This document shows positions 16,152-24,579 of a stretch of DNA of 29,027 nucleotides, in pieces. This DNA is from CAZSWR01 sp964610885. Lineage in GTDB: Bacteria; Bacteroidota; Ignavibacteria; Kapaibacteriales; UBA2268. Numbering within the stretch: the first letter of the stretch is position 1; the number at the start of each line of letters is the position of its first letter. A model generated the notes under the pieces. The model had not been told where the DNA came from, made no database searches, and saw only the letters and a program-made list of their open reading frames with translations. Made by a program: the position numbers and the translations under genes. The stretch spans positions 1 to 29,027 of the forward strand of contig CAZSWR010000041.1 of NCBI GenBank assembly GCA_964610885.1, given 5' to 3'.

Positions 16152-18101
16152 CTATTCGGTATCTTTATTTTTGAATGCAATATTGAGCAAATCCTCGCTT
16201 ATATCGTCATCGAAAACGATGAACCCGGATTCGTCCTCGGTGGACGATTGTGGAAGGTTCAGGAAATCGAGCGACGTGGAGGCGTTATTCATCTCTAAAA
16301 TTTTGTCTTCTGTGGCCTCTCGCAGGCTGTCTTCGAGTTTTCGCCTTTCCTCTTCGCGGCGCATTTCGTCCACATCGATCGCACCGGAAAGAGTGTCCAT
16401 GATCATGGAAAGCTTCTCGTCCTGCGATGGAGCGGTAGCAGTGGCCTCGCCAGTATCGGCGCTATCAGATTCGGCGCTAAGCCCCACCCCGCCGAACTGC
16501 GCGAGCAGGTCCGAAAGGTCGTCTTCTTCGCCAGCACTCTGCGATTGGGGTTCATTGTCGAACTGCGATTGGGGTTCATTGTCGAACTGCGATTGGGGTT
16601 CGCTTTCGTCAGCCCCGGCGGCCATAGCAAAATCAACAGCAGAATCGAAAGAATCCACATCGGGCTGTTCGTGGGAATCGAGAATATCGGTATCAAATCC
16701 TTCGGCCGCGCCGTCGAGATTCGGTTCATCGGCAACTGCTTCTTCTGGAACGACATCTTCGGACGTGGCGCCGGCCACGAATTGTAAGTCAAGTTCTTCG
16801 ACTTCGCCCTCTTGTGTTGAAAATTCTTCGGCTGCTGCTTCAGTTTCGGGTTCAGATTCGGCATCGATTGCCTCATCGGCAACTTCAATTTCGGCGAGTT
16901 CGCCGTTCATATATTCTTCTGCGCCTCGGGCGTCTTCGGCTTCGAGTATGCCCAAATCCAGGGCATCGGCGCTGAGCAATTCCGCATCATCACCGATCGA
17001 TTCGGCATCTGCGATTTCGCACTCGGAGGGCGATAGTATCGAATCCTCTATATCAGCGGAAATATCGTCTAACTCTTTTTCGAGTTCATCAATCTCGGAG
17101 ACTGGATCATCGGCGTCAAAGTCTTCGGCTTCCAATTCATTTTCAGAATCCTGGAGCGGTTTCGGGAAAAATGATTCGGGCATTGCGCCCAGTCCGAAAT
17201 TCGGCAATTCGTCCGTCGGATTGTGAGTCTGATTGAATCGCGCCAACTCGTCGGCCAGCGAGAACCCTGAAGACGGGGCGATTGGCAGCGCGGTTTCGGG
17301 CGTATAGTCCGGGCGGTCGGAATCCTCGATCGATGAATAAATGAAATCGGCCAAGAACCTGCGAGTTATCTCGGTTTCGCCGTTGCGAATGGCTTGCTTC
17401 AGTTTTTTGCTGAGGACAAATATTCCTTTGTCGTCGAAAAATATGGCCAAGGCAGCCGTCGGGATGGTGTCGGTTTCTTCGGGCGACATTTCACTATTGA
17501 AGAATCCAAACATCGGCTCTACGATTTCGAGGAATTCCTGAGGGGTAACGTTGAATATTTTCTCGTTGTCCACCTCGTCGATTATTTTCTCAAATTCGTT
17601 CACGGACATAATATCGTTGGACGAGCGCAGGAATTGGTTGCGTTCGACGTGGGCCACGAAGCCATCGGATATGTATTTATAATCGTTCAAATAGTTCAAC
17701 CGAAGGATTATCTCGCGGTAGGGCTTGGTCGGTTCGCCGCGGAACACGAACCATTTCAGCGTGGTGCGGGGCCGCAGAAGCATATTGAGGCGAGTTTTGA
17801 CGGCAGTTTTGAGAATTTTCGTAAGGTTGTCGTTCGTGAACCTGGCCTTAGCCGCGTAGAGCGAATCCAAATGCTGGAAGGCATAGATAAACTCTTCGTA
17901 CGCGAAATCGAAGTTCGGATTCCCCACTCGCGCCATTTGCTGCTCATAGACCCACCAGTCCACCTCGGCGAGCAGGTAGGCACGCCACGGGCGCGAAATG
18001 GGAGCCATTCCGACAATATCGGTAATGTAGGCGAATCCGCCACCAAAAGCTATTTTGTCCATCAGGTCGATGAACACTCTATCGATGTGTTGCTCGAACA
18101 T
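16152..18101 (-). CDS. acidic 649-residue protein of unknown function, coupled to obgE
   Basis: I recognise no family. Residues about 1-250 look folded, mostly helical and rich in Trp, Phe and Tyr. The middle (about 300-560) is a low-complexity Glu/Asp/Ala/Ser linker and includes three octapeptide repeats of the EPQSQFDN type. A short hydrophobic-acidic C-terminal tail (FIVFDDDISEDLLNIAF) could be an interaction motif. No signal peptide or membrane segment is seen, so it is probably cytoplasmic. The ATG at 18101 has only a weak GGA upstream. It lies immediately upstream of obgE and likely shares its mRNA, which hints at a ribosome- or stress-linked role, but that is inference. Confidence 0.8.
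   Translation of the reverse strand: MFEQHIDRVFIDLMDKIAFGGGFAYITDIVGMAPISRPWRAYLLAEVDWWVYEQQMARVGNPNFDFAYEEFIYAFQHLDSLYAAKARFTNDNLTKILKTAVKTRLNMLLRPRTTLKWFVFRGEPTKPYREIILRLNYLNDYKYISDGFVAHVERNQFLRSSNDIMSVNEFEKIIDEVDNEKIFNVTPQEFLEIVEPMFGFFNSEMSPEETDTIPTAALAIFFDDKGIFVLSKKLKQAIRNGETEITRRFLADFIYSSIEDSDRPDYTPETALPIAPSSGFSLADELARFNQTHNPTDELPNFGLGAMPESFFPKPLQDSENELEAEDFDADDPVSEIDELEKELDDISADIEDSILSPSECEIADAESIGDDAELLSADALDLGILEAEDARGAEEYMNGELAEIEVADEAIDAESEPETEAAAEEFSTQEGEVEELDLQFVAGATSEDVVPEEAVADEPNLDGAAEGFDTDILDSHEQPDVDSFDSAVDFAMAAGADESEPQSQFDNEPQSQFDNEPQSQSAGEEDDLSDLLAQFGGVGLSAESDSADTGEATATAPSQDEKLSMIMDTLSGAIDVDEMRREEERRKLEDSLREATEDKILEMNNASTSLDFLNLPQSSTEDESGFIVFDDDISEDLLNIAFKNKDTE
16539..16608. 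repeat. 24-bp in-gene tandem repeat
   Basis: Almost three copies of a 24-base unit beginning CTGCGATTGGGGTTCATTGT start at 16539, 16563 and 16587; the last is slightly diverged. They encode the EPQSQFDN octapeptide repeats in the acidic linker on the minus strand. In-frame length change in this tract is to be expected between strains. Confidence 0.9.
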
Positions 18102-18448
18102 AATATTTCCAAATAAAAATCTGCCGAATTAACAGACAACGTACAAAATTACGGAAAAATCGGCTATTTATGATAAAAAATACTAATTGCCCTGGCGAGG
18201 GCAAGAGTATCAATTGCTGCCTCTTTTGTCAATTCTGCGCTGAGGAAATTTTCGCGAGGCACGAGCAGCCTCGGCGCAAACAAATTTACAATTAACAAAA
18301 TTCTTCGCTTATAATTATATCGGATTTATTATTTTAATCTTGATTATAAGCGACAGGCCCAGCCCCGAGCGTCAATGCCCATGGGTTCGCCAAGGTGCCT
18401 GCAACAAGAATCGGTATAATAAATCGTGCCAGAAAATTCAGGGTGGCC
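18102..18448. other. divergent intergenic region between the acidic-protein gene and recX
   Basis: The region carries promoters for both directions. On the minus strand TAATTTTG (18144-18151) matches the TAnnTTTG element, 42 bases before the ATG at 18101. A small hairpin, TTGCCCT-GGCG-AGGGCAA, lies at 18187-18204. Upstream of recX I see AT-rich sequence but no clear TAnnTTTG. No gene is seen. Confidence 0.45.
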
Positions 18449-19099
18449 ATGGAATCTGAAAATCTATTGAAAATAACTGCAACGCGACTACGAAGCATAA
18501 CGAACACCTGCCGCGTCAGCCTTTCGGACAGCAGCACGATCGAGCTGTCCATCGATTTGGTAGCGAAATACGCGCTGGCGAAGGGTCGGACCGTGACCCG
18601 CGACGAACTCGAATCGATCTGCCGCGAGCAGCGCATCCAGACCGTAAAATCCAAAGCGCTTGGCATCGTCAGCCGCCGCAGCCGGAGCGTGGAGGAATTG
18701 CGCGCCAAGCTGAAGGAAAAAGGGTACGAGACGGATGAAATCGATCTGGGAGTCGGGTTCCTGAAGGAATTCGGATACTTGGACGACGAAAAATATGCCA
18801 CTGATTTCGCCCGGAACTACATCAAACGGAAACCATCCGGCGCCGCACGAGTGGAAATCGAGCTGAGGCGGCGAGGCATCGCTTCGGAGACAGCCAAACG
18901 CGCCTCCCGCGAAGCCCTTGGGGCAGTCGATGCCATAGAGCTGGCCATGGAGGCCGCGCAAAAGAAACTCCGCATGATCGGGCGCAAACCCTTCGAGAAA
19001 CAGAAGCAGTCCCTAATCAACTTCCTTCGTGGCAAAGGTTTCGATTGGGACGTAATCCGCGAAACCGTCGGAAAAGTGCTTACGAAGTCCGAGGAGTGA
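18449..19099 (+). CDS. recX: RecX family regulator of RecA
   Basis: A 216-residue RecX protein, which binds RecA filaments and modulates recombination and SOS activity. The three-helix RecX repeats are visible: SKALGIVSRRSRSVEELRAK (early), the middle GYLDDEKYATDFARNYI block, and a C-terminal block with KQKQSLINFLRGKGFDWDVI. The core motif YLDDEKYA is diagnostic. I chose the ATG at 18449 because AGGG lies 5 bases upstream; a GTG at 18395 would add 18 residues without conserved character. No recA is adjacent. The gene is the only plus-strand gene in this part and converges with the kinase operon ending at 19192. Confidence 0.88.
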   Translation: MESENLLKITATRLRSITNTCRVSLSDSSTIELSIDLVAKYALAKGRTVTRDELESICREQRIQTVKSKALGIVSRRSRSVEELRAKLKEKGYETDEIDLGVGFLKEFGYLDDEKYATDFARNYIKRKPSGAARVEIELRRRGIASETAKRASREALGAVDAIELAMEAAQKKLRMIGRKPFEKQKQSLINFLRGKGFDWDVIRETVGKVLTKSEE

Positions 19100-19191
19100 G
19101 TTGGCAAGTTTTACCACAAGTATTCGCAATAATGCGATTTCTACACTATGGAGGCGAACCAATTTATCACATCTGTTTTCTGAAGGCTACA

Positions 19192-20370
19192 TCAGCCGAG
19201 ATCCAGGAATGGCAATTCGATGAAGAACGTGCACCCTTCGCCGAGCGTGCTTTCGGCATAAATACGCCCGCAATGCAGGTCTATGATTTGTTTAGCTATA
19301 TAAAGTCCCAGCCCGGTCGAGGATTCGCCACCTGTCGGTTGCGCCGATAGCCTTTGGAACTTGCCGAAAAGTTGCGCCATGTCTTCCTCGCTCAGGCCAG
19401 GCCCGCTGTCTGTAACTTTGAAAACGACATTGTCGCCCTGCCTGTCGATCCTGACGGAAATCTTTCCGCCTTGGGGCGAGTATTTAATTGCGTTGCTCGC
19501 CAGGTTTTCAATTGCCTCGCGCAGTTTCAGTGCATCGCCATCGACGGTAAATTCGCAATTTTCCGCGAAGGAGTATTCGAGCAATTGGTTTTTGGCTTCA
19601 GCAGCGGTTTTGTTTTGGTAAACAATGGCCGAGACAATTTCCTCGAGGTCAAAGATTTGCTTGCGCAGTTGCATTCGCCCGGATTCGATCACGGAGGAAT
19701 TCAGCAGTTCGATGATCAGATTCAGCATGTGTTGGGCTGTATCGTTGATTTGGCAGCACATTTCGCAGACGTCTTCGTCTTGGGCCAGCCCTGAAGAAAT
19801 CTTCGACAGGCCGATTATCGTCCCGAGCGGATTTTTGAGGTCGTGGGCGGCAATGGACAGCATTTCGGTTTTCAAATCGTTAGCTTCCTTGAGCGCGCGC
19901 ATTGTGATTTGGTTCAAAGTGGATTGCGCGAGAATTAGCGTGTACGTATCGAGTATTTTTGCGCGCCCTTTGTCGAAATCGACGATGATCGGGTCGTCGA
20001 AAAGCGATTTGGGCCTTTCCAAAGCAAGTTTGACGGCGTCTGTGATCAGCATCGAGGCAGGCAAGACCAAAGAATGGTTTGGCTCCAATATCTCGACAAG
20101 GAACCTGATGGCCCGATTGGAAAACAGTTCCAAACTGTACGGCCGGCTGAGCGTTTCGAAGAAAGCCCGCTTCGGGATAATGCACAGAGTTTTCCCGGAT
20201 TCGTAAATAATCACGCCTGGAAGTGCTTTGTTCGATTTGAGAATTTGCTTGATGTCTGTAACGCTATCCTCGACGTCTGCCACCGCGTCGAAAAGTGGCA
20301 ATTCACCAATGGTAGAGTTCAGGTGCAGCGTGTTGAGCATATTATCCAAAATATCAACTTCATTATCCAT
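19192..20370 (-). CDS. sensor histidine kinase with CBS-like N-terminal region
   Basis: A 392-residue soluble histidine kinase; no membrane segment is seen. Residues about 20-150 resemble the degenerate CBS-pair module found in some signalling proteins: LPGVIIYESGK, then FFETLSRPYSLELFSNRAI, and a second half around ALERPKSLFDDPIIV. The HisKA domain has H176 in AAHDLKNPLG. The ATPase has the N box near N289/N293, G1 DSGPGL (321-326) and G2 STGLGLYIAK (351-360). The ATG at 20370 is 2 bases after the stop of the upstream receiver-kinase gene, so they are coupled. The signal sensed is unknown. No DNA-binding response regulator is encoded nearby. Confidence 0.88.
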   Translation of the reverse strand: MDNEVDILDNMLNTLHLNSTIGELPLFDAVADVEDSVTDIKQILKSNKALPGVIIYESGKTLCIIPKRAFFETLSRPYSLELFSNRAIRFLVEILEPNHSLVLPASMLITDAVKLALERPKSLFDDPIIVDFDKGRAKILDTYTLILAQSTLNQITMRALKEANDLKTEMLSIAAHDLKNPLGTIIGLSKISSGLAQDEDVCEMCCQINDTAQHMLNLIIELLNSSVIESGRMQLRKQIFDLEEIVSAIVYQNKTAAEAKNQLLEYSFAENCEFTVDGDALKLREAIENLASNAIKYSPQGGKISVRIDRQGDNVVFKVTDSGPGLSEEDMAQLFGKFQRLSAQPTGGESSTGLGLYIAKQIIDLHCGRIYAESTLGEGCTFFIELPFLDLG

Positions 20371-20372
20371 AT

Positions 20373-21497
20373 TTATTCACCATTTTCAGCGATTACTGGG
20401 AATTCTATGATTATTGTCGTGCCTTCGTTTGGACATGATTCGACAGAGAACTTTCCACCGTTGAGTTCGGCGAGCAGCTTTGCGATGAACAGTCCCAGTC
20501 CCGTTCCCTGCTGTTCGTGTAGTTTGCGGTCGTATTGGTTGTATGCGGCAATGTTTCTAATCTGTTCTTTGCTCATCCCAAAGCCGCTGTCTTGGATACT
20601 AATCCTAAGGTTGCGGTCTATTATTCGCGAAGCGATTGATACTCTCGTGCCGGCCTCCGAGAATTTAATAGCATTATCGATCAGCTCGTAAATAATCTTA
20701 TAGAAATGGTAAAAAGCAACACCGATGGAAGCGTTATCCAAATTGTTGGTAATATTATTACCGCGATCGGAGCGCGAAGAGAAATCAGCAATGATATCCA
20801 AAATGACTTCCTTTGGGTTTTCGAGCGAATCTTTTGGATTATAATCATTATCGTTTCGGCTTGCCATCATGGTTTGGATTTGCGAATACAGCAGGAAATT
20901 CTCGGTCAGGCGATGCAAGCGTTTGCCTTCGTCGTTGATTTCGCGTGCCATCTCGCCGATTTCGCCAATTTCGGATTTGCCGAGCGAGTCCCGTAGCGCG
21001 TATGTGCTGATAATATTCGAGTAGCCGAGGATGCCGCTAAGCGAAGTGCGAAATTCGTGCGGGAGAGCAGAGCTTATCCGATTTTTCAATTCGTTCATTC
21101 GCTCTTCGGTTTTCTTTTGGGCGTGGTCGTGTTTCGTAAAGAAGGATTTTATCCGAGCGCGAAGTATCGTCGCTGAAACCGGTTTGATAATGAAATCGTC
21201 GGCAAGGCAGTTTGAATGGGCGATCTCATCGATTTCATCGGCGTTCGAGGCCAGTAGGATAATCGGTATCGACGAGAGCGAGTCCACTTCTTTGAATTTA
21301 TAGTAAGCGCCGAGCCTTTCGGAGGAGTCCATCATCGAATCGAGCAGTACCAGATCCGGTTGCAACCTTTCGGCGGCCTGCAATGCGGAACTGACCGTGC
21401 TGGCCGGGAAGGCCGAAAAGCCGTTGTGGTTCAAATTCTCCGTAATCGATTCGACTATAGCCGCATCATCGTCAAAAATCAGTATCGTCTTTTTCAT
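20373..21497 (-). CDS. receiver-histidine kinase fusion protein
   Basis: A 374-residue protein with an N-terminal response-regulator receiver domain (1-120) joined to a histidine kinase. The receiver has the acidic pocket FDDD (8-11), phospho-acceptor D53, S84 in the Thr/Ser position and K105. The kinase has H147 in PHEFRTSLSG, N-box residues in ELIDNAIKFS, G1 DSGFGM and G2 GTGLGLFIAK. The phospho-acceptor His context HEFRT is typical of this receiver-first class. It is the first gene of a two-gene operon with the kinase at 19192-20370. The start at 21497 is fixed by the beginning of receiver strand beta-1. Confidence 0.9.
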   Translation of the reverse strand: MKKTILIFDDDAAIVESITENLNHNGFSAFPASTVSSALQAAERLQPDLVLLDSMMDSSERLGAYYKFKEVDSLSSIPIILLASNADEIDEIAHSNCLADDFIIKPVSATILRARIKSFFTKHDHAQKKTEERMNELKNRISSALPHEFRTSLSGILGYSNIISTYALRDSLGKSEIGEIGEMAREINDEGKRLHRLTENFLLYSQIQTMMASRNDNDYNPKDSLENPKEVILDIIADFSSRSDRGNNITNNLDNASIGVAFYHFYKIIYELIDNAIKFSEAGTRVSIASRIIDRNLRISIQDSGFGMSKEQIRNIAAYNQYDRKLHEQQGTGLGLFIAKLLAELNGGKFSVESCPNEGTTIIIEFPVIAENGE

Positions 21498-21501
21498 TCA
21501 T

Positions 21502-21534
21502 CAAATATAAAAACAACAAAAAACACATGGCAAA
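21502..21534 (-). promoter_or_regulatory. promoter of the two-kinase operon, probably leaderless
   Basis: On the minus strand TTTG (21531-21534) is followed after 21 bases by TATATTTG (21502-21509), an exact fit to the Bacteroidetes consensus. The element ends only 4 bases before the ATG at 21497, so transcription should begin at or next to the start codon. Confidence 0.6.
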
Positions 21535-21892
21535 AATGGAGAAATAGTATGAATTGAGTTTGAAGCCACTGTGAATTTTCAGTTAAAGCAAGCCCCGATG
21601 CGCTATACCGGCGCATCTGGCCAGCGGAATGTACTCTTATGAGGTTGTTGATAAAGCATTTTCTGGAAGCAGTGGAGCTTGTACCGTTGTGGCATATCAA
21701 AGGCTTACGCTGGATCCGACACCCAATACCCTATACCCAATACCCCGTTCTTCCTAAATATTTGACTTTATCAAAAGTCTGTAAGGTTTTCCGCCGCACA
21801 CTCTTTTGTTTGTCTCGCAAGAAAATCATTTTTTCATTTACTGAATTTTTCCGTATATTTGCTTTTTGGATTATTAGCTTTGGTTGATAATT
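21535..21892. other. intergenic region between the kinase operon and the small ORF
   Basis: No gene is supported. It holds a 7-bp hairpin, GATGCGC...GCGCATC (21598-21618), a short direct repeat of ACCCAATACCC type at about 21720-21746, and TATATTTG (21854-21861) on the plus strand, a good TAnnTTTG promoter match ahead of the small ORF at 21893. Confidence 0.45.
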
Positions 21893-22030
21893 ATGAATTT
21901 ATTTGGAAAATACGGAAAGAATCGAGAATTGCAGCTTGCGAAGGTAAGCCCGATACGCCCGCACGCTCCGAAAACTCGCGCAGCCAAAATAATCCAATTC
22001 AAACACTACCACACCGACGCGCCCATTTGA
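21893..22030 (+). CDS. possible 45-residue basic protein
   Basis: An ATG-initiated frame encoding a small basic protein that begins MNLFGKYGKN and contains RPHAPKTRAAKIIQFKHY. A TATATTTG element lies 32 bases upstream. The codons look similar to those of neighbouring genes, but there is no clear Shine-Dalgarno and no family match. It could also be a leader peptide or chance. An overlapping longer frame (21859-22137) has a less gene-like translation. Confidence 0.3.
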   Translation: MNLFGKYGKNRELQLAKVSPIRPHAPKTRAAKIIQFKHYHTDAPI

Positions 22031-22139
22031 TCAGGCGCACCACCCCAACCGGGGCCGCGCCAACGAACCCAAATCCTACGTTAAGAATTGAAGAATTCCT
22101 TGTAACGGTAATTAATTTTTTTATTATGGTTCGTTGACT

Positions 22140-22147
22140 TAATTTTG
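22140..22147 (+). promoter_or_regulatory. possible promoter for the argF-like gene
   Basis: TAATTTTG matches TAnnTTTG and lies 66 bases before the ATG at 22214. The upstream element is only a T-run. The same TTAATTTTGC string precedes the transporter gene at 27727. Confidence 0.4.
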
Positions 22148-22213
22148 CTATTTCTTTGGAATATTATTATTTGATAAATTATCTAATTAACTTTATAAAA
22201 AAAAGGATATACA

Positions 22214-23131
22214 ATGAAAAAAGATTTTCTGTCCGTATTGGACATGACTCGCGAGGAAATCCTCAAAACATTCGAAATCGCACGCGCAATGAAAGCAGAC
22301 CGTCGCCAGTTTGCTAAAGCTCTCGAAGGCGAAGCCCTTGCCCTCATTTTCGAAAAACCCTCGCTCCGCACACGTACTTCGTTCGATATCGGTATCCAAC
22401 AACTCGGCGGATACTCGCTCTATCTTTCGCCCGCAGAAATCAGCCTCGGCAAACGCGAATCAGTTTACGACGTTGCCAAAAACCTCGAACGCATGGTCCA
22501 AGGTATCATGATCCGTACATTCGGACACAACATCGTCGAAGACATGTCGAAATACGCCAAAGTGCCGATAATCAACGGTCTCACGGACTATTCGCACCCC
22601 TGCCAAGCAATGGCAGACTTCCTGACGATCCTCGAGACCAAAGGCTCGTTCGACGGACTGAAAGTTTGCTACGTTGGCGATGGCAATAACGTTGCCCACT
22701 CGCTTATGGATGCCGGCGCCCGCATTGGCGTGGACGTTACAGTTGCATGCCCGAAAGGCTTCGAACCGAACGCCAAAGCACTCGCCGACGCTCGCGAAGC
22801 AGCCAAAGCAACCGGCGCAAAAATCGAAGTGGTTTACGATCCGTTCGAAGGCGTCAAAGGCGCTGACGTAGTCTATACAGACTGCTGGGCATCAATGGGC
22901 CAGGAAGCCGAAGCCGAAGAACGCAAAAAAGTCTTCATGCCATTCCAAGTGAACCAAAAACTTATGGACGCAGCGAACAAAGAAGCAATGTTCATGCACT
23001 GCCTGCCCGCACACCGCGGCGAAGAGGTAACCGACGAAGTCATCGATGCACCGTATTCGTATGTCTTCCCCGAAGCAGAGAACAGACTCCACGCGCAAAA
23101 AGCCGTCATGTATCAATTGATGAAGAAATAA
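22214..23131 (+). CDS. argF: ornithine carbamoyltransferase
   Basis: A 305-residue OTC that joins carbamoyl phosphate and L-ornithine to give citrulline, or runs in reverse during arginine catabolism. Carbamoyl-phosphate site: SLRTRTSF (50-57) and HPCQ (128-131). Ornithine site: DGNN (156-159), TDCWASMGQE with D223 and SMG 227-229, and HCLP (262-265). All family motifs are present and the length is normal. The ATG at 22214 has AAGGA 7 bases upstream. Carbamate kinase follows 149 bases downstream, separated by a strong hairpin. From sequence alone I cannot tell the anabolic from the catabolic form; no arginine deiminase gene is in the window. Confidence 0.93.
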   Translation: MKKDFLSVLDMTREEILKTFEIARAMKADRRQFAKALEGEALALIFEKPSLRTRTSFDIGIQQLGGYSLYLSPAEISLGKRESVYDVAKNLERMVQGIMIRTFGHNIVEDMSKYAKVPIINGLTDYSHPCQAMADFLTILETKGSFDGLKVCYVGDGNNVAHSLMDAGARIGVDVTVACPKGFEPNAKALADAREAAKATGAKIEVVYDPFEGVKGADVVYTDCWASMGQEAEAEERKKVFMPFQVNQKLMDAANKEAMFMHCLPAHRGEEVTDEVIDAPYSYVFPEAENRLHAQKAVMYQLMKK

Positions 23132-23175
23132 TCCTTCGAACTTCTTTATTTGCTTGGAAAACAAGAAGAGTAGAA

Positions 23176-23208
23176 AGATGTCCGACACCTCGAAAGTGTC
23201 GGACATCT
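23176..23208. repeat. 13-bp perfect hairpin between argF and arcC
   Basis: AGATGTCCGACAC (23176-23188) pairs perfectly with 23196-23208 around a 7-base loop. Downstream sequence (ACTTTAGG) is only weakly T-rich. It may act as a terminator or mRNA-stabilising element, or be one of the palindromic repeats scattered in the window. Confidence 0.6.
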
Positions 23209-23280
23209 ACTTTAGGAGTTGAATAAACATTTACTATAATTATCAGTTATCATTTAGAAATCAAAGCGAAATCAATATTT

Positions 23281-24222
23281 ATGACAAATAAAACAGCATT
23301 AATTGCCGTCGGCGGAAACTCGCTGATCCGCGCCGGCGAAAGAGGTACAATCGAGGAGCAATCCGCAAATGCCCGCGCCACAGCCCACGCAATCGCACAA
23401 ATGGTATCCAAGGGATGGACAGTAACCGTAACCCATGGCAACGGCCCGCAAGTGGGCGCGCAATTGCTTCGCTCCGAACGCGCATCGGCAGAGGTATATA
23501 CTCACACCTTGGATATGTGCGTTGCCGCCACTCAAAGCGAAATTGGATACTTGCTACAAACCGCACTCGAGGACGAACTGAAGATGCTCGGCCAGAAGCG
23601 CGAAGTACTGGTGATCCCGACAATGGTGAAGGTCGATGCGAACGATCCCGCCTACAAGAAACCTGCAAAGCCCATCGGACCTTTCTATTCGAAAGAAGTC
23701 GCCGAGGAGAAAAAGGCGAGTCTCGGCTGGGACATCGTCGAGGACGCAGCCCGCGGATACCGCCGTGTAGTTCCTTCGCCGGAGCCGATGGAAGTGATGC
23801 AGTTGGATATTATCAAACGCATCATGGACATGGGAATCATCACAGTTGCCCTGGGCGGCGGCGGCATACCCGTCGTGGAAAAGGAAGGCAAAATCATAGG
23901 TTCCGAAGCGGTTATCGACAAAGACCGTTCGTCGGCATTGCTTGCTAACGGACTGGATGTGGATATGTTTATCATTTCGACCGATGCCGACCAAGTCTAT
24001 GTGGACTACAAAAAGCCGACTCAGCGCGGACTGCGCAATGCAACCGTGGACGAATTGGACAAGCTTGCCGCCGAAGGGCAATTCCCCGCCGGCAGTATGG
24101 GGCCGAAGATTCAATCCGCTGTACGGTTCATTCGCAATGGCGGGAAAAAATGTATCATCACATCCTACGAACACTTGATGGACGCCCTCGAAGGCAAAGC
24201 AGGCACGCACATCACGGCGTAA
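23281..24222 (+). CDS. arcC: carbamate kinase
   Basis: A 313-residue carbamate kinase of the amino acid kinase family, which interconverts carbamoyl phosphate plus ADP with carbamate (ammonia and CO2) plus ATP. Motifs in order: AVGGN (9-13), THGNGPQVG (51-59), the PIGPFYS insertion segment (131-137) specific to carbamate kinases, ALGGGGIPV (190-198), VIDKDRSSALLA (211-222), TDADQVY (234-240) and GSMGPKI (271-277). It is full-length. The ATG at 23281 has no evident Shine-Dalgarno. With OTC upstream it can either make ATP from citrulline breakdown or supply carbamoyl phosphate to OTC and the ATCase-like enzyme. Confidence 0.95.
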   Translation: MTNKTALIAVGGNSLIRAGERGTIEEQSANARATAHAIAQMVSKGWTVTVTHGNGPQVGAQLLRSERASAEVYTHTLDMCVAATQSEIGYLLQTALEDELKMLGQKREVLVIPTMVKVDANDPAYKKPAKPIGPFYSKEVAEEKKASLGWDIVEDAARGYRRVVPSPEPMEVMQLDIIKRIMDMGIITVALGGGGIPVVEKEGKIIGSEAVIDKDRSSALLANGLDVDMFIISTDADQVYVDYKKPTQRGLRNATVDELDKLAAEGQFPAGSMGPKIQSAVRFIRNGGKKCIITSYEHLMDALEGKAGTHITA

Positions 24223-24309
24223 TTCGTCAGGCTTGTAATGGATGATTGAAGTAACTGAAAAATCAATTTCAGCAAGAGTTGCCAAGCCAAATCAATTTGA
24301 TATAATCGT

Positions 24310-24579
24310 ATGAATAATATCTGTTTAGAAATACTTGAAGACAAATTGATAACCAACCTTGATTATCAATTTCTAATCGAGAATAAGGCTTATTTTCCTC
24401 ATAACAATGCGTATTATTTAGTATGCTTTGTAGAGGCTCTGAATTATTTGATAGATAAAGAAAAATCATTTAATTCTATAGACGAAGCATTAATTTCTAT
24501 TTCTGAAATGGCAACTCAGCTCTATCACAACGTCAATATTTCAACAATTTTTGAAAATGAGTTATTTGAATTGGATTGA
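24310..24579 (+). CDS. AT-rich 89-residue hypothetical protein
   Basis: A small acidic protein beginning MNNICLEILE with several aromatic residues (YQFL, AYYLVCFVEALNYL) and predicted helices. I recognise no family. Its base composition is visibly more AT-rich than that of arcC and the ATCase-like gene on either side, which suggests foreign origin. No convincing Shine-Dalgarno is seen. The frame continues past its TGA stop for 49 more codons with different composition. Small size, acidity and the neighbouring toxin/antitoxin-type gene would suit an antitoxin or immunity protein, but that is speculation. Confidence 0.45.
   Translation: MNNICLEILEDKLITNLDYQFLIENKAYFPHNNAYYLVCFVEALNYLIDKEKSFNSIDEALISISEMATQLYHNVNISTIFENELFELD

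Noticed and set aside
15031..17226. 731-codon open frame on the plus strand
   Set aside because: It is antisense to obgE and to the acidic protein gene. The translation is low-complexity Ser/Ala-rich, mirroring the Glu/Asp/Ser codons of the other strand, and obgE is beyond doubt.
21859..22137. 92-codon frame overlapping the small basic ORF
   Set aside because: The translation is rich in Pro, Arg and Thr without structure, begins at a non-ATG codon, and the alternative frame has a better placed ATG.
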